Positions 1 to 8,243 of a stretch of DNA of 64,000 nucleotides are shown here, in pieces. The position numbers and the translations under genes are program-made. Position 1 is the first letter of the stretch, and each line of letters begins with the position of its first letter. This DNA is from Ktedonobacter robiniae (lineage in GTDB: Bacteria > Chloroflexota > Ktedonobacteria > Ktedonobacterales > Ktedonobacteraceae). The stretch spans positions 2,294,001-2,358,000 of the forward strand of contig NZ_BNJG01000001.1 of assembly GCF_016587375.1 (NCBI RefSeq), read 5' to 3'. Under the pieces are notes generated by a model. That model made no database searches, had not been told where the DNA came from, and saw only the letters and a program-made list of their open reading frames with translations.

Positions 1-635
1 ATGCAATACCCTTTGAAGGGGGCGGACTTGCCCGCGCATAGGCGTTCAACCGTTTCCTCCAGGATGGTAATACGCTCCTTGACGCCCTGGACGATGCCTA
101 CCCCGTTGGTTGCAGCCTCGTAGGCCAGGCGGCGCGTTTGCCACTGGTCAAGCAGACGACCAGTAATGCCGCTGAGGACGAGGAAGATCAGGGCGAAGAG
201 GGCGGCTGGCCCGGCCTTGGCCTGAATCAGGTCACCCGCGCTTTGTACGAAGTCGTGTGTGATATAGGCATAGTTTTCGTGCAGGAGTGCGACCAGGATC
301 GTGATGATTCCCAGCCAGGTGTGCATCCAGAGCCAGTTCTGCACTTTTCCAGGCAATGCGCGCACAAAGCGTCGGCGCAGGCTATAGCTCGCGCTCAGCA
401 GGACCAGGGCGAAGGCGCAAATGCCAAAGATGCGGAAGGGATCAAGCGCTGGTTCCGCGTCCTGTCCTTTATGGATGGCATAGGCGCTCCAGGCGAAGAG
501 GAACAGGTAGAGTGCGCCACTTCCCAGGAGCCAGAACCACTTCCCGCGTGAAGCGGGGGCGCGCCAGAGCTTTTTATATGTCTGCTGGCCTGCCATTTTA
601 TTTGCTTGTGAGGGGGATTTGGGTAGACTGGACAT
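1..635 (-). CDS. Membrane subunit of redox operon, b-type cytochrome-like (3' end outside window)
   Basis: The reading frame runs from the ATG at 633-635 off the window edge (211 residues seen). Three or four hydrophobic helices are visible: about residues 33-53, 70-84, 104-121 and 142-159. Conserved His residues sit in the helix near WMHTWLG and in LLHENY, which makes heme b ligation possible, as in cytochrome b561 or ferric-reductase-like proteins. The final visible stretch, after GITGRLLD, looks like a cytoplasmic coiled coil. It starts 9 bp after the stop of the Fe-S/cNMP gene, so it is translationally close to it, and AAGGAG-like bases precede the ATG (GGAGCAAGGC). The segment from SYSLRRR through GRLLD aligns by eye with the membrane protein at 34768-35733 (SYSLTRR ... 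GKVLD, with WHIGFG and LILHSFGN). The family assignment is inference; the paralogy with 34768-35733 is read directly from the sequence. Confidence 0.7.
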   Translation of the reverse strand, partial: MSSLPKSPSQANKMAGQQTYKKLWRAPASRGKWFWLLGSGALYLFLFAWSAYAIHKGQDAEPALDPFRIFGICAFALVLLSASYSLRRRFVRALPGKVQNWLWMHTWLGIITILVALLHENYAYITHDFVQSAGDLIQAKAGPAALFALIFLVLSGITGRLLDQWQTRRLAYEAATNGVGIVQGVKERITILEETVERLCAGKSAPFKGYC

Positions 636-644
636 GCCTTGCTC

Positions 645-2573
645 CTACTTCAAAAGAATCTCTTCGGTCGAGCCAAAGAAGGTGCGCGGATTAACACGAA
701 TGGCCGCGCCCGTGGGGCAGGCCTGGACACATGCCTGGTCGTTATAGCCAGCACAGAGATCGCATTTGACAGCAATTTTCTTACGTATCTCCTCCACCGG
801 GTCGAGTGGAGGAGTATTGTCCAGGGGACCAGGTGTGGTCAGGACAGGCAAGAGTTTGCGTTTCTTGCTGGAGAAGAAGGCGCTAAAACTTTGCCAGAGA
901 TCGCCCTGGTGCTGTGCCTGCTGTTCTTCCAGGTCGACGATAGCGATATTGTCGTAGGGGCAGCGCTCTGCACAGATCCCGCAGCCGATGCAGCTCTCGG
1001 TAATGTAGACTTCGCCGCTGGGCAGGCGTGCAATCCCCGCGCGGCTACAGAGCATACAGACGGGGTCCTGGCACTGGCGGCAGGCGGTGGCAATGCTGAT
1101 ATTGCCTACTACCAGGCCGTTGCGGTTCATACGCGAATGACCATGGCGGCGCTCGCAGGCCTCCTCACATTCATTACAATGAATGCATTTAGCCAGGTCG
1201 ATGACTAGCACCTCGGTCCCCTCGATGACGCCATCGTCCACCAGTGCGTGCAATCCGGCGCGAGCGGCAGCATTGGAGGTAGTGATGGCAACTGGCTGTT
1301 CCTGGCCAAATTGGAAAGGTTCAAAGATCGCGCTCTGGGCGGCCAGTTTGGCGTCATTATAGAGCTTTAGCTGCTGCTGAAAGCGCGTTTTGACCTCTGG
1401 ATAGCGGCGGAAGAGGTTGAGCAGCTCACGGCGTGGAACCTCGGCCACGGTCGTGCGCGTGATTGCTGAGACTTTGACCGCGCGCTGGTCTCCCAGCATG
1501 TCAAGTCCTCCGGCGAAATAGTCGCCGTTCTGGCGATAGGCGATAATGCGCTCTTTGCGCCCCTTGCCAGGGGGAAGCTTGCGTGCTACCTTGACGAAGC
1601 CATCCAGCAGCAGGTGCAGGGTCTCGCGCTCGGGCTGGTCCTGGCTCTCTTCGTCAAAGAGTTGCTCGCCGCGCTCATAGCGGCGCGTAATGGCCTGTTC
1701 TGCCAGATGGCGTAGATCGATTGTGGCGATGCCTTGCAGTAGTGGTAGGCGCCTGAGCACGGCTTCGATAGAGCGTTCCAGATGGAGCGACTCAAAGAAG
1801 ACCCTGACCTCCGGCACGATCTCCATCAGGCGCTGGACGACCTGCTCGGGAATGACGAGCAGGGCGCATTTGCCGATGGCGTAGGCGCTAGTCTGCCGTG
1901 TCTGTCCGCTGAGCATCTCATGTTCGCCGAAGTATTCGCCTCGGCGTAGGACGGCGAGGGGCAGCCCTGCCTCGCCAGGGCCTGTCGAGGAGATTTCCAC
2001 GCGCCCACTCAAAATAAGCACGAGGTCGCGGCCAAACTCTCCCTCGCGCATAAGCCAGCTCCCAGGTTGTGTGATGCGCAGTTGTGAGGAATTGACCAGG
2101 TGCAGCAGGTAGTTATCAGGAATAAGCATCTCGTCGCCGAGCATTGGCTGCTCACGCAGGCGCGTAAGCAATTGTGAGACGCTCCAGCTTTTGGGCAGCA
2201 TGTCGCGCACACGCTCAATATCTGCCTTGTTCTCCCAGGATGTTCCCAGGCGTTCTTTGAGTGAGAGCATCAGCAGGTCGCGATGGTTATCCACTGGACA
2301 GACGGGAACGCAGGAGCCACAGAGGACGCATTCGTCGGTGAAGCGAACGAGCAACGGCGAGAGCTCATCATCGATTGTGGCTTTATTGAGTTCAGCGATA
2401 CTAATTTTTGATGAGAGGGGAACCGGGCAGGCACGCATGCAGCGATCACATCCAATACACATGTCGATCTCAAAGCGAAGCTGCTCAGGCGTCAGTGGCC
2501 GAAGGGCGCGTTGTAGCTCAGTACCTGGAACTGGCTGCACCTCTTCTGGCCGAGAGGCTTTAAATCCTTGCAT
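645..2573 (-). CDS. Polyferredoxin with two cyclic-nucleotide-binding domains
   Basis: A 642-residue fusion. The N-terminus carries two [4Fe-4S] motifs (CIGCDRCMRACP near residue 39 and CVLCGSCVPVCP near 84). Two CRP-like cNMP folds follow (about 145-255 and 265-395), both with the glycine-rich barrel pattern and phosphate-binding-cassette-like stretches such as GEYFGEHEML and GDYFAGGLDML. From about residue 465 to the end there is an Fe-S module of the DMSO-reductase/hydrogenase electron-transfer type (CIHCNECEEAC, CRQCQDPVC, CIGCGICAERCPYD, CDLCAGYNDQACVQACP). The protein should pass electrons between the flavoprotein encoded upstream and the membrane subunit downstream, in the cytoplasm. 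The cNMP domains suggest an allosteric input. The start codon follows AAGGA located in the last codons of the upstream gene, with only 3 bp between the genes. The N-terminal 100 residues match the stand-alone ferredoxin at 35737-36045. Confidence 0.85.
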   Translation of the reverse strand: MQGFKASRPEEVQPVPGTELQRALRPLTPEQLRFEIDMCIGCDRCMRACPVPLSSKISIAELNKATIDDELSPLLVRFTDECVLCGSCVPVCPVDNHRDLLMLSLKERLGTSWENKADIERVRDMLPKSWSVSQLLTRLREQPMLGDEMLIPDNYLLHLVNSSQLRITQPGSWLMREGEFGRDLVLILSGRVEISSTGPGEAGLPLAVLRRGEYFGEHEMLSGQTRQTSAYAIGKCALLVIPEQVVQRLMEIVPEVRVFFESLHLERSIEAVLRRLPLLQGIATIDLRHLAEQAITRRYERGEQLFDEESQDQPERETLHLLLDGFVKVARKLPPGKGRKERIIAYRQNGDYFAGGLDMLGDQRAVKVSAITRTTVAEVPRRELLNLFRRYPEVKTRFQQQLKLYNDAKLAAQSAIFEPFQFGQEQPVAITTSNAAARAGLHALVDDGVIEGTEVLVIDLAKCIHCNECEEACERRHGHSRMNRNGLVVGNISIATACRQCQDPVCMLCSRAGIARLPSGEVYITESCIGCGICAERCPYDNIAIVDLEEQQAQHQGDLWQSFSAFFSSKKRKLLPVLTTPGPLDNTPPLDPVEEIRKKIAVKCDLCAGYNDQACVQACPTGAAIRVNPRTFFGSTEEILLK

Positions 2574-2576
2574 CGG

Positions 2577-4664
2577 CTATTCCTTGCTCTCTATGTCTAG
2601 CGGCGCGCTACAACTGGCACAGAAGCGAGCCTTCTGCGTGTTCACGATGCCACAACAGCGGCAAATGACCAGGCCCGGCAGGGGGGTGGAGCGCTGGTGC
2701 GCCGCCTCTTTGTATGCTACTAGCTCTGTGAGCACCTGGAGTGCGGGTATCTTCTCGGTTTGGCCCACACTTCCCGCTGTCGCAGTGGCAAAGCGCCGCA
2801 TCAGTCCTCCGGTATTTCCTTCCATGCCCATGAGTGGGATGGGGAGTTTTTCAGAGATTCCCTTTAGAGGGGCTAGAGGGGCGGTGTCGGGCCCATCATG
2901 GGTATGACACAGACAGATAAAGCGTGCGCGGCTGCCAAAGCTGATCTCTTCGTTCTCTTGAAGAAAGTGTACTGAGCGTGGCGGCATGCGGTATCCATTG
3001 ATAAAAATACCGTTGGTGCTGCCCAGGTCGCGCAGGACGTAGCGCCCATCGGTGAAGAAGATCTCGGCATGCGTACGCGAGATGGTCTCCATATCCAGCA
3101 GCAGGTGGGAACCAGGCTGGCGCCCAACAAAGAGCTTTTCGCTCTTGCTCAGCCGTAAGGGCTGGATATGGGCCCACTGTGAAACGTCCGTGTCGGGGAC
3201 CAGGTACCAATCGATCCTCTGTGGCTTATCTTCTGGTTTGAGCGCTGGCTTTTTATCGGTTGTAGGCAAAGGGGACACTATAACAGGCCTGGGCGGAGCA
3301 CCAGGTTGTGGCTGTGGCACAGGGTCGGTATCTTTCTCAGGTGCGTCTGCCCTGGCTTTCTCGGCCAGTTTGGCCCCCAGGAGCGGCGGGGGCACACCCT
3401 GGCTATCCAGCCAGTCATTCAGGTTAAAGTCAGACAGGAAGAGACAGAACGCGATGGAACCCATTTGTACACGGTGATCGATGGCCCGTTTGAAGGCCAG
3501 AGCCTGTGCCCGATTGCCCAGCCCTAGCATCCCAATGGGAATGCCATTTTTGAGCAGGACCTTGCGATAACTGCGTGGCTCGGGGTCCGCAATGATCTCC
3601 TGGAGCCCCTGGCCTCCGCTCGGGTATGTGAGTCCTGTCGCGGCAAAGGGCAGGCCATAGAGAAAGGTGGCGTTGTAGAAGGTTTGCGCCTGGAAGGAAG
3701 GCGTATCGTGTTGTGGATTGAGCAGATTCAACATGCTATAAGCGGCGGTTCGCGCCTGTTGAATGGCAGGATACCACTGCCCCAGGACACGCATGCGCCG
3801 GGTAAGGGGGTCCTGGATCTCGACTATATCTCCTGCTGCGTAGACGTTAGGAGTGCTGGTACGCATGAAGGCGTTGACGTGTATGCCGCGTCCATGAGCG
3901 ATGTTGCTCCCCTCGATGCAGTCGAGATTGGGTTCAATGCCGATAGCACAGATGAGGAGATCGCAGGGCAGGACCTCGCCCGAGGTCGTCAGGAGCGCGT
4001 GTACCCTGCCCTGGCGTCCCGTAATCTCAGCGATTTCTGTCTCGCGCCGTACCTGTACGCCATCGCGACGCTCCTGCTGCAACACCAGGTCCGAGGCCGT
4101 TTCATCCAGGACCTCTGACCAGAGCGTGCGTTTGCGGACCAGGTGCGTGACTTCATGCCCCTGCTGGCGCAGTGTCTCAATTGTTTCCAGGGCCAGGGTG
4201 CCACTGCCACAGACGATGATATGGCGCGCGCCCGGCAGATAACTCATGACCTCCTGGTAATCTTCCAGGTTACGCAGGGTTACGACGCCCTTCAGGTCGC
4301 GGCCCTGACATTGTAGGCGCGCTGGTCGCGCTCCACAGGCCAGGAGGAGGCGCGAATAGCGGAGCTTTTTCCCGCTTTTGAGTCGCACATACTGCCGCTG
4401 TGTATCCAGGCCCACTGCCGGGTCAGCGTAAAAGTGGATATTGTGCTCCTGGTAGAACGTCTCTGTGCGTGCTGGTAGCCTTGTTTCATCGAGTCTTCCC
4501 GCCAGGTAGTCCTTCAGCGCGGGACGATACAGGACCGGTTGTTCATCGTTGCTGAGCATGACGATAGCGGCCGAGGTATCCTCTTGACGTAATACCTCGG
4601 CTGCCGTAATCGCGGCAATGCCATTGCCGATGATGACATATCGCTTCCCCACCTGGTTGCTCAT
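2577..4664 (-). CDS. FAD/NAD(P)-dependent oxidoreductase fused to FHA domain and zinc ribbon
   Basis: A 695-residue fusion. Residues 1 to about 320 form a pyridine nucleotide-disulfide oxidoreductase fold of the rubredoxin/ferredoxin reductase or nitrite-reductase NirB type: FAD Rossmann GNGIAA near residue 13, NAD(P) site CGSGTLALE near 150, and the second FAD motif with YAAGDIVE. No CxxC redox disulfide is seen. After a Pro/Asp-rich linker, residues about 505-575 are a textbook FHA domain (FVGRQPGSH, SRTHAEI, LGSTNGIFING), which reads phosphothreonine. The C-terminus is a four-Cys zinc ribbon (CRCCG ... CASC). The probable role is to oxidise NAD(P)H and reduce the ferredoxin encoded next, with recruitment or control by a Thr-phosphorylated partner. 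Kinase genes exist in this window, but a link to any of them is inference. GAGGG lies 9 bp before the ATG. Confidence 0.85.
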   Translation of the reverse strand: MSNQVGKRYVIIGNGIAAITAAEVLRQEDTSAAIVMLSNDEQPVLYRPALKDYLAGRLDETRLPARTETFYQEHNIHFYADPAVGLDTQRQYVRLKSGKKLRYSRLLLACGARPARLQCQGRDLKGVVTLRNLEDYQEVMSYLPGARHIIVCGSGTLALETIETLRQQGHEVTHLVRKRTLWSEVLDETASDLVLQQERRDGVQVRRETEIAEITGRQGRVHALLTTSGEVLPCDLLICAIGIEPNLDCIEGSNIAHGRGIHVNAFMRTSTPNVYAAGDIVEIQDPLTRRMRVLGQWYPAIQQARTAAYSMLNLLNPQHDTPSFQAQTFYNATFLYGLPFAATGLTYPSGGQGLQEIIADPEPRSYRKVLLKNGIPIGMLGLGNRAQALAFKRAIDHRVQMGSIAFCLFLSDFNLNDWLDSQGVPPPLLGAKLAEKARADAPEKDTDPVPQPQPGAPPRPVIVSPLPTTDKKPALKPEDKPQRIDWYLVPDTDVSQWAHIQPLRLSKSEKLFVGRQPGSHLLLDMETISRTHAEIFFTDGRYVLRDLGSTNGIFINGYRMPPRSVHFLQENEEISFGSRARFICLCHTHDGPDTAPLAPLKGISEKLPIPLMGMEGNTGGLMRRFATATAGSVGQTEKIPALQVLTELVAYKEAAHQRSTPLPGLVICRCCGIVNTQKARFCASCSAPLDIESKE

Positions 4665-4760
4665 TACCCTTTGCCCTCTTTCAAAGCGACTATCCCCTTC
4701 CTATGGTTACCATATGGACATCCATCTGCTAACGTCATCCTTGCTTTCGTGTGCCTTGCC

Positions 4761-6338
4761 TCAAGCCATGGTAATAGTGCCATCGGCATTAACCATAATC
4801 TGCACCTTCTTAAGCGGCGTCATGGCGGGACCCTGAAGGACGCTAGCATTATTCGCAGGATCGAAGACTGCTGAGTGACAGGGGCAAATCAGATGTTTGC
4901 TTCCCTGGTCATACTGTACAGCGCATCCCTGGTGTGTGCAGGTTGAATCAAAGGCGACGAAGTTGGTGCTGGGCAGATGGATCAATACCCCTGGATTCTT
5001 TTGATCAGGTAAAGTAAACGTAATTGCTTGATTGATTGGGATATCTCCGGTATGCGCCAGGACTTTTCCGTTCATGGGCTTGGGAGCCTGTGTTGGTTGT
5101 GCAGCCTGTGTTGGCTTGTTCTGCGCTCGTGGAGGCTGAGTACCAGTTGCCCCGGGCTGTCCTGCCTGTGGCTTTGTGCCAGGCATCGGTGCAGTGGGAG
5201 GTGTCACATGCGCGCTGAGCATATTCACGCCCAGAGCCGCAATGGTGACCGCGGCGGCTGTCCCGCCGCCAACCGCGAACAGCGTTCGCCGCGAGATCTG
5301 CTTATGGGGCGCGCCTTCACCTGCGGGAGTCACTGGACGTGAAGCGTGCCGCTGTGCTCGGCCATGTTCGGTGTCGATTTCGTTTGCATCCCCGCTCAGG
5401 GAATGTTTGCTCGCGGCCTGTGATGTGTTTTGCATCAGCGCTGCGACCGCTGGGAGGCGCTCGGGGGCGACGACCTGGTAGTATGCCTGTAGGACCTCGC
5501 CTGGATGCCGGTAGCGCATCTGGGGTTCCTTGGCCATAGCTTTAAGTAGAAGGGCTTCTAATCCCGCAGGTGGTTCTGAGAGCCAGGCGCTTAGGGATGG
5601 TACCTCGGCATAGAGGTGCTGGCGCATGATCTCATTGCGCGAGCGACCTTGAAATGGAGGCTGGCCTGTGAGTAAACGGAAGATGATCGCTCCCAGGGCA
5701 TAGATATCTGTATAGGCACCTACGGATCTACCAAGAAGCTGCTCGGGCGCGCTCGACTCGCTATCGCCTTCAAAGGTATGCTTCTCGCTCCGTACGGCGA
5801 GGCTCAACTCGCGTATGCGTAGCAGGCCAAACTCGCCTAGGAGGAGATGCCGGTTGTTATGCAGGAAAATGTTGTTGGTCGAAAGGTTACGGTGCAATAC
5901 GGCGTGTTCATGGGCATACTCCAATGCAGAAATGATCTGCTCCAGGTACTGTCCCACGATGCGCAGGTCGGAGGGAACGTTGCGTGTCAGTAGGGTGCGC
6001 AAGGGTACGAGCGAGACATAGGGGTAGACCAGGAAAGGCATCCCCTGAAAATTGCCGTAATCCAGAAGAGGCAGGATGTGCGGGTGCTGTAGCTTCGCCA
6101 CCTGGCTGGCCTCCTGTTGGAAGCGACCCAGGTATATCATGTGATTCTCGGGTGGAAGCGACAGTCTGGATGGATTGGCCGCGGATTCAAAATCTAGAAG
6201 GCGCAGCATGACGCTCCGTCCCTCGCGGTTGTGAGCGAGAAAGACATGGCCCCATGGATGTTCTTGTAAGACCTGTTTTAACTGGTAGTTGCCTACCATC
6301 GTCCCTGCCAATCTGGCATTGGTAAGGCTTTCAACCAT
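4761..6338 (-). CDS. Pseudokinase joined by Tat-like membrane segment to a Rieske [2Fe-2S] domain
   Basis: A 525-residue protein from the ATG at 6336-6338, chosen because AGAGG lies 7 bp upstream; an in-frame ATG at 6357 has no such site. Residues about 15-275 are a Hanks-type kinase fold (HPHILPLLDYG, SAPEQLLG, TDIYALGAIIFRLLTG). Catalytic positions are lost: the VAIK lysine is Arg (VMLRLLDF), HRDLKPEN reads HRNLSTNN, DFG reads EFG, and the glycine loop is degenerate. It is therefore expected not to phosphorylate. Near residue 346, SRRTLF followed by an Ala/Gly-rich hydrophobic stretch resembles a twin-arginine membrane signal. A Pro/Gln-rich linker leads to a Rieske domain (CTHQGC at about 467 and CPCHSAVFD) that ends the protein. 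It would lie outside the membrane, with the kinase fold inside. It is the first gene of the redox operon, 96 bp before the flavoprotein-FHA gene. Confidence 0.85.
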   Translation of the reverse strand: MVESLTNARLAGTMVGNYQLKQVLQEHPWGHVFLAHNREGRSVMLRLLDFESAANPSRLSLPPENHMIYLGRFQQEASQVAKLQHPHILPLLDYGNFQGMPFLVYPYVSLVPLRTLLTRNVPSDLRIVGQYLEQIISALEYAHEHAVLHRNLSTNNIFLHNNRHLLLGEFGLLRIRELSLAVRSEKHTFEGDSESSAPEQLLGRSVGAYTDIYALGAIIFRLLTGQPPFQGRSRNEIMRQHLYAEVPSLSAWLSEPPAGLEALLLKAMAKEPQMRYRHPGEVLQAYYQVVAPERLPAVAALMQNTSQAASKHSLSGDANEIDTEHGRAQRHASRPVTPAGEGAPHKQISRRTLFAVGGGTAAAVTIAALGVNMLSAHVTPPTAPMPGTKPQAGQPGATGTQPPRAQNKPTQAAQPTQAPKPMNGKVLAHTGDIPINQAITFTLPDQKNPGVLIHLPSTNFVAFDSTCTHQGCAVQYDQGSKHLICPCHSAVFDPANNASVLQGPAMTPLKKVQIMVNADGTITMA

Positions 6339-6517
6339 TTGGCACCTCTCAATACGCATTGGTATATTCTGCTACATGAATCAATCATAGCAGAGTATAA
6401 CTGAGGTTAAACAGGAACTGCACAGAAAGTATTACTCATTTCCTACAAATCAGATAGATAACTCAAAATCTTAACCTGAATATGCCAAAGGGAGAAAAAG
6501 GCAAATAATGAGAATGT

Positions 6518-6545
6518 GACTTCTCACCACTGCGTGGCTCGCTGG
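6518..6545 (+). repeat. 28-bp dispersed repeat, copy 1
   Basis: This 28-bp stretch begins GACTTCTC and ends GGCTCGCTGG, with a CCACTGCGTGG mini-hairpin inside. It recurs at 28636-28663 with one difference (27 of 28 identical). In both places it lies 0-3 bp before a long perfect palindrome. Confidence 0.8.
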
Positions 6546-6548
6546 ATA

Positions 6549-6599
6549 TAAGGGTGTGGTGGTCAGGATGACTTCGCCATCCTGACCACCACACCCTTA
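6549..6599. terminator. Long perfect palindrome (22-bp arms) between minus-strand genes
   Basis: Arms at 6549-6570 and 6578-6599 are perfectly complementary, around a 7-base loop. There is no T-tract. It lies between the end of the methyltransferase gene (6694) and the redox operon start (6338), so it may terminate transcription of the former. The rest of 6339-6693 holds no gene that I can see. Confidence 0.6.
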
Positions 6600-6693
6600 C
6601 CCCTTGTAGGGGCCATGCTTGCATGGCCTTGTGCTCGGGGTGTGAGTGTGTTGCCCTTGCGAGAAAAGGCCGAGCAAGCTCTGCTCTTACAAT

Positions 6694-7521
6694 TTATCTG
6701 CCGTGTAGCTCGTCCTGTTGCTGGTGTAGGACTTCGTAGAGCATCAGGACAGCCGCGTTGCCGACGTTGAGCGAGTCGGCGCGTCCACGCATGGGAATGG
6801 AGACGCTCAGGTCATGGCGCGCGAACCATTCCTCTGAGACGCCTTCTCGCTCGTTGCCCATCACGATAGCTGTACGCGCGCTATAGCGCGCCTGGCGGAA
6901 GCTAATCCTGGCCTGGGGGCTGGTCGTGACGACCTGGTAGCCATGGCGCTTGAGCCAGGCATAGGTCGTCTCTACATCGCTCTCGACGATAGGTAGCGCG
7001 AAGAGCGAACCCATACTGGCGCGAACCAGTTTGGGATGCGTCAGGCGCTGGCGGCTCTGTGTAATGATAATCCCATGAGCGCCTGCGCCATCGGCACTGC
7101 GAATAACCGTGCCAATATTCCCAGGAATTTGCAGCCCATCCAGGATGAGGAGCGTCCCTTTTTGGCGCGGTTGGAGGTGAGACAAGTCGTACCGCCGCAG
7201 GCGCACCATGGCTGCCAGTCCATCGGGACCCTCCCAATCGACCATGCTGCCTAAGACCTTCTCGCTGACCTGGTAGAGGTGCACCTTGCGCGTGATGGCT
7301 AGTTCTATGAGAGCCATGCCATCGCTTCCTCGTAGTCGTTCAGGGCAGACAAAGAGACAAGAAAGTTCTAAGCCAGCCTCCACCGCTGCCTGGATTGGCC
7401 CTAGCCCTTCGAGGGTTATCAGGTGCTCTGGATTGTGCTTTGTGTTATTTTTCAAGGCCAGGTACTGGCGTACATGTATATTATGTTGCCCGGCGGGCAT
7501 AATCTGGTGCATATCCAGCAT
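6694..7521 (-). CDS. TrmH/SpoU-family RNA 2'-O-methyltransferase
   Basis: A 275-residue SPOUT enzyme that would transfer a methyl group from S-adenosylmethionine to a ribose 2'-OH of tRNA or rRNA. The N-terminal region looks like the L30e-like substrate-binding domain common in this family. The catalytic SPOUT domain has all three motifs: DGLQIPGNIGTVIRSADG (motif 1, Asn and Arg for catalysis), VMGNEREGVS (motif 2) and IPMRGRADSLNVGNAAVLML (motif 3, trefoil-knot SAM site). The length is normal. AGGAGG lies 5 bp before the ATG. It stands alone on the minus strand. The target nucleotide cannot be told from sequence. Confidence 0.9.
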   Translation of the reverse strand: MLDMHQIMPAGQHNIHVRQYLALKNNTKHNPEHLITLEGLGPIQAAVEAGLELSCLFVCPERLRGSDGMALIELAITRKVHLYQVSEKVLGSMVDWEGPDGLAAMVRLRRYDLSHLQPRQKGTLLILDGLQIPGNIGTVIRSADGAGAHGIIITQSRQRLTHPKLVRASMGSLFALPIVESDVETTYAWLKRHGYQVVTTSPQARISFRQARYSARTAIVMGNEREGVSEEWFARHDLSVSIPMRGRADSLNVGNAAVLMLYEVLHQQQDELHGR

Positions 7522-7755
7522 AGCAACCTCCTGTTACTGGCCTGCCTCTGAGAAGAGAGGCGAGCCATTCTGTATCTGTCGTACTAACTAGAGTTCTTAT
7601 AGGTCTCTTGCTCCCGGCAATCAGTGACCAGGAGCAGACTCAGTTTGTTTGTAGTCAGCGTCCAGGCGCAGGGTGGACGTGCTCCAAATGGTGTGCCGCG
7701 CATACAGAAAAGACTCAGATATAACATGGTGTCTATCTCCTTGCCAAAAACGCAG

Positions 7756-7801
7756 AGAAGCCGTGAAGAGTGGCTAAACGTCGCCACTCTTCACGGCTTC
7801 T
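7756..7801. terminator. Orphan bidirectional terminator-like hairpin
   Basis: Arms 7756-7774 and 7783-7801 (19 bp) pair perfectly around an 8-base loop. TTTT follows on the plus strand and a T run follows on the minus strand. No recognised gene ends here. Confidence 0.6.
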
Positions 7802-7927
7802 TTTCTGATTAGACGAGGGAAGCGCTATCGCCCCTCTTCTTGCCTTTCAAGTCAAAAAAGGCAACAAAAAAACCGTGGCACTGACCATCTATGGCCCCAC
7901 GGTAGGTACTGTTCGAGCTTCGCGTCT

Positions 7928-8113
7928 TTAAAGAAATTTCCCGCTTAACTCAGGTCGTGTTTCGTCCTCCTGAAAAAGGGCATAGTATGGCCTTGGGCGA
8001 CGGAATGGACCTCGCCATATTTGCGAACTGTACAGCAGTTGCTCAAAGGCAATAGTGTCCAGGTCGCGTTTGCCATACTCCGGAAGGACATAGAAACGTC
8101 TCTCTTTTCCTGA
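7928..8113 (-). pseudogene. Short protein-like open frame without a start codon
   Basis: On the minus strand a frame closing with TAA at 7928-7930 reads as ordinary soluble protein (for example FYVLPEYGKRDLDTIAFEQ and PYYALFQEDETRPELSG) for about 60 codons, but I see no ATG, GTG or TTG start in it before an upstream stop. An overlapping frame has an ATG with GAGAG upstream but reads as an unlikely Thr/Cys-rich peptide. It may be a decayed gene end or a frameshifted small gene. Composition is the only evidence. Confidence 0.25.
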
Positions 8114-8191
8114 ATAGCATAAACAATATCTACTGCAAGCGTAACATGCTAATTATGACTTGTCAAGCGGGAACAGACATTCAAGAGTAAA

Positions 8192-8242
8192 AGATATGTG
8201 TATGAAGAATGGAGCGAAGCTCCATTCTTCATACACATATCT
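8192..8242. terminator. Long perfect palindrome (24-bp arms, GAA loop)
   Basis: Arms 8192-8215 and 8219-8242 pair perfectly around GAA. It sits directly after the stop of the minus-strand FIST gene, as expected for its terminator, though it lacks a clear T-tract. Confidence 0.75.
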
Positions 8243-8243
8243 C

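Larger units (their letters stand above)
7522..8191. other. Gene-poor region with two hairpins
   Basis: About 670 bp without a convincing intact gene. It contains a 19-bp palindrome (7756-7774 with 7783-7801), T-rich on both sides and so able to terminate in both directions although no gene ends there, and a smaller hairpin with 7-bp arms (7872-7878 and 7897-7903). A short protein-like open frame lies at 7928-8113 on the minus strand (separate entry). A small RNA between these elements is possible but not shown. Confidence 0.5.
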
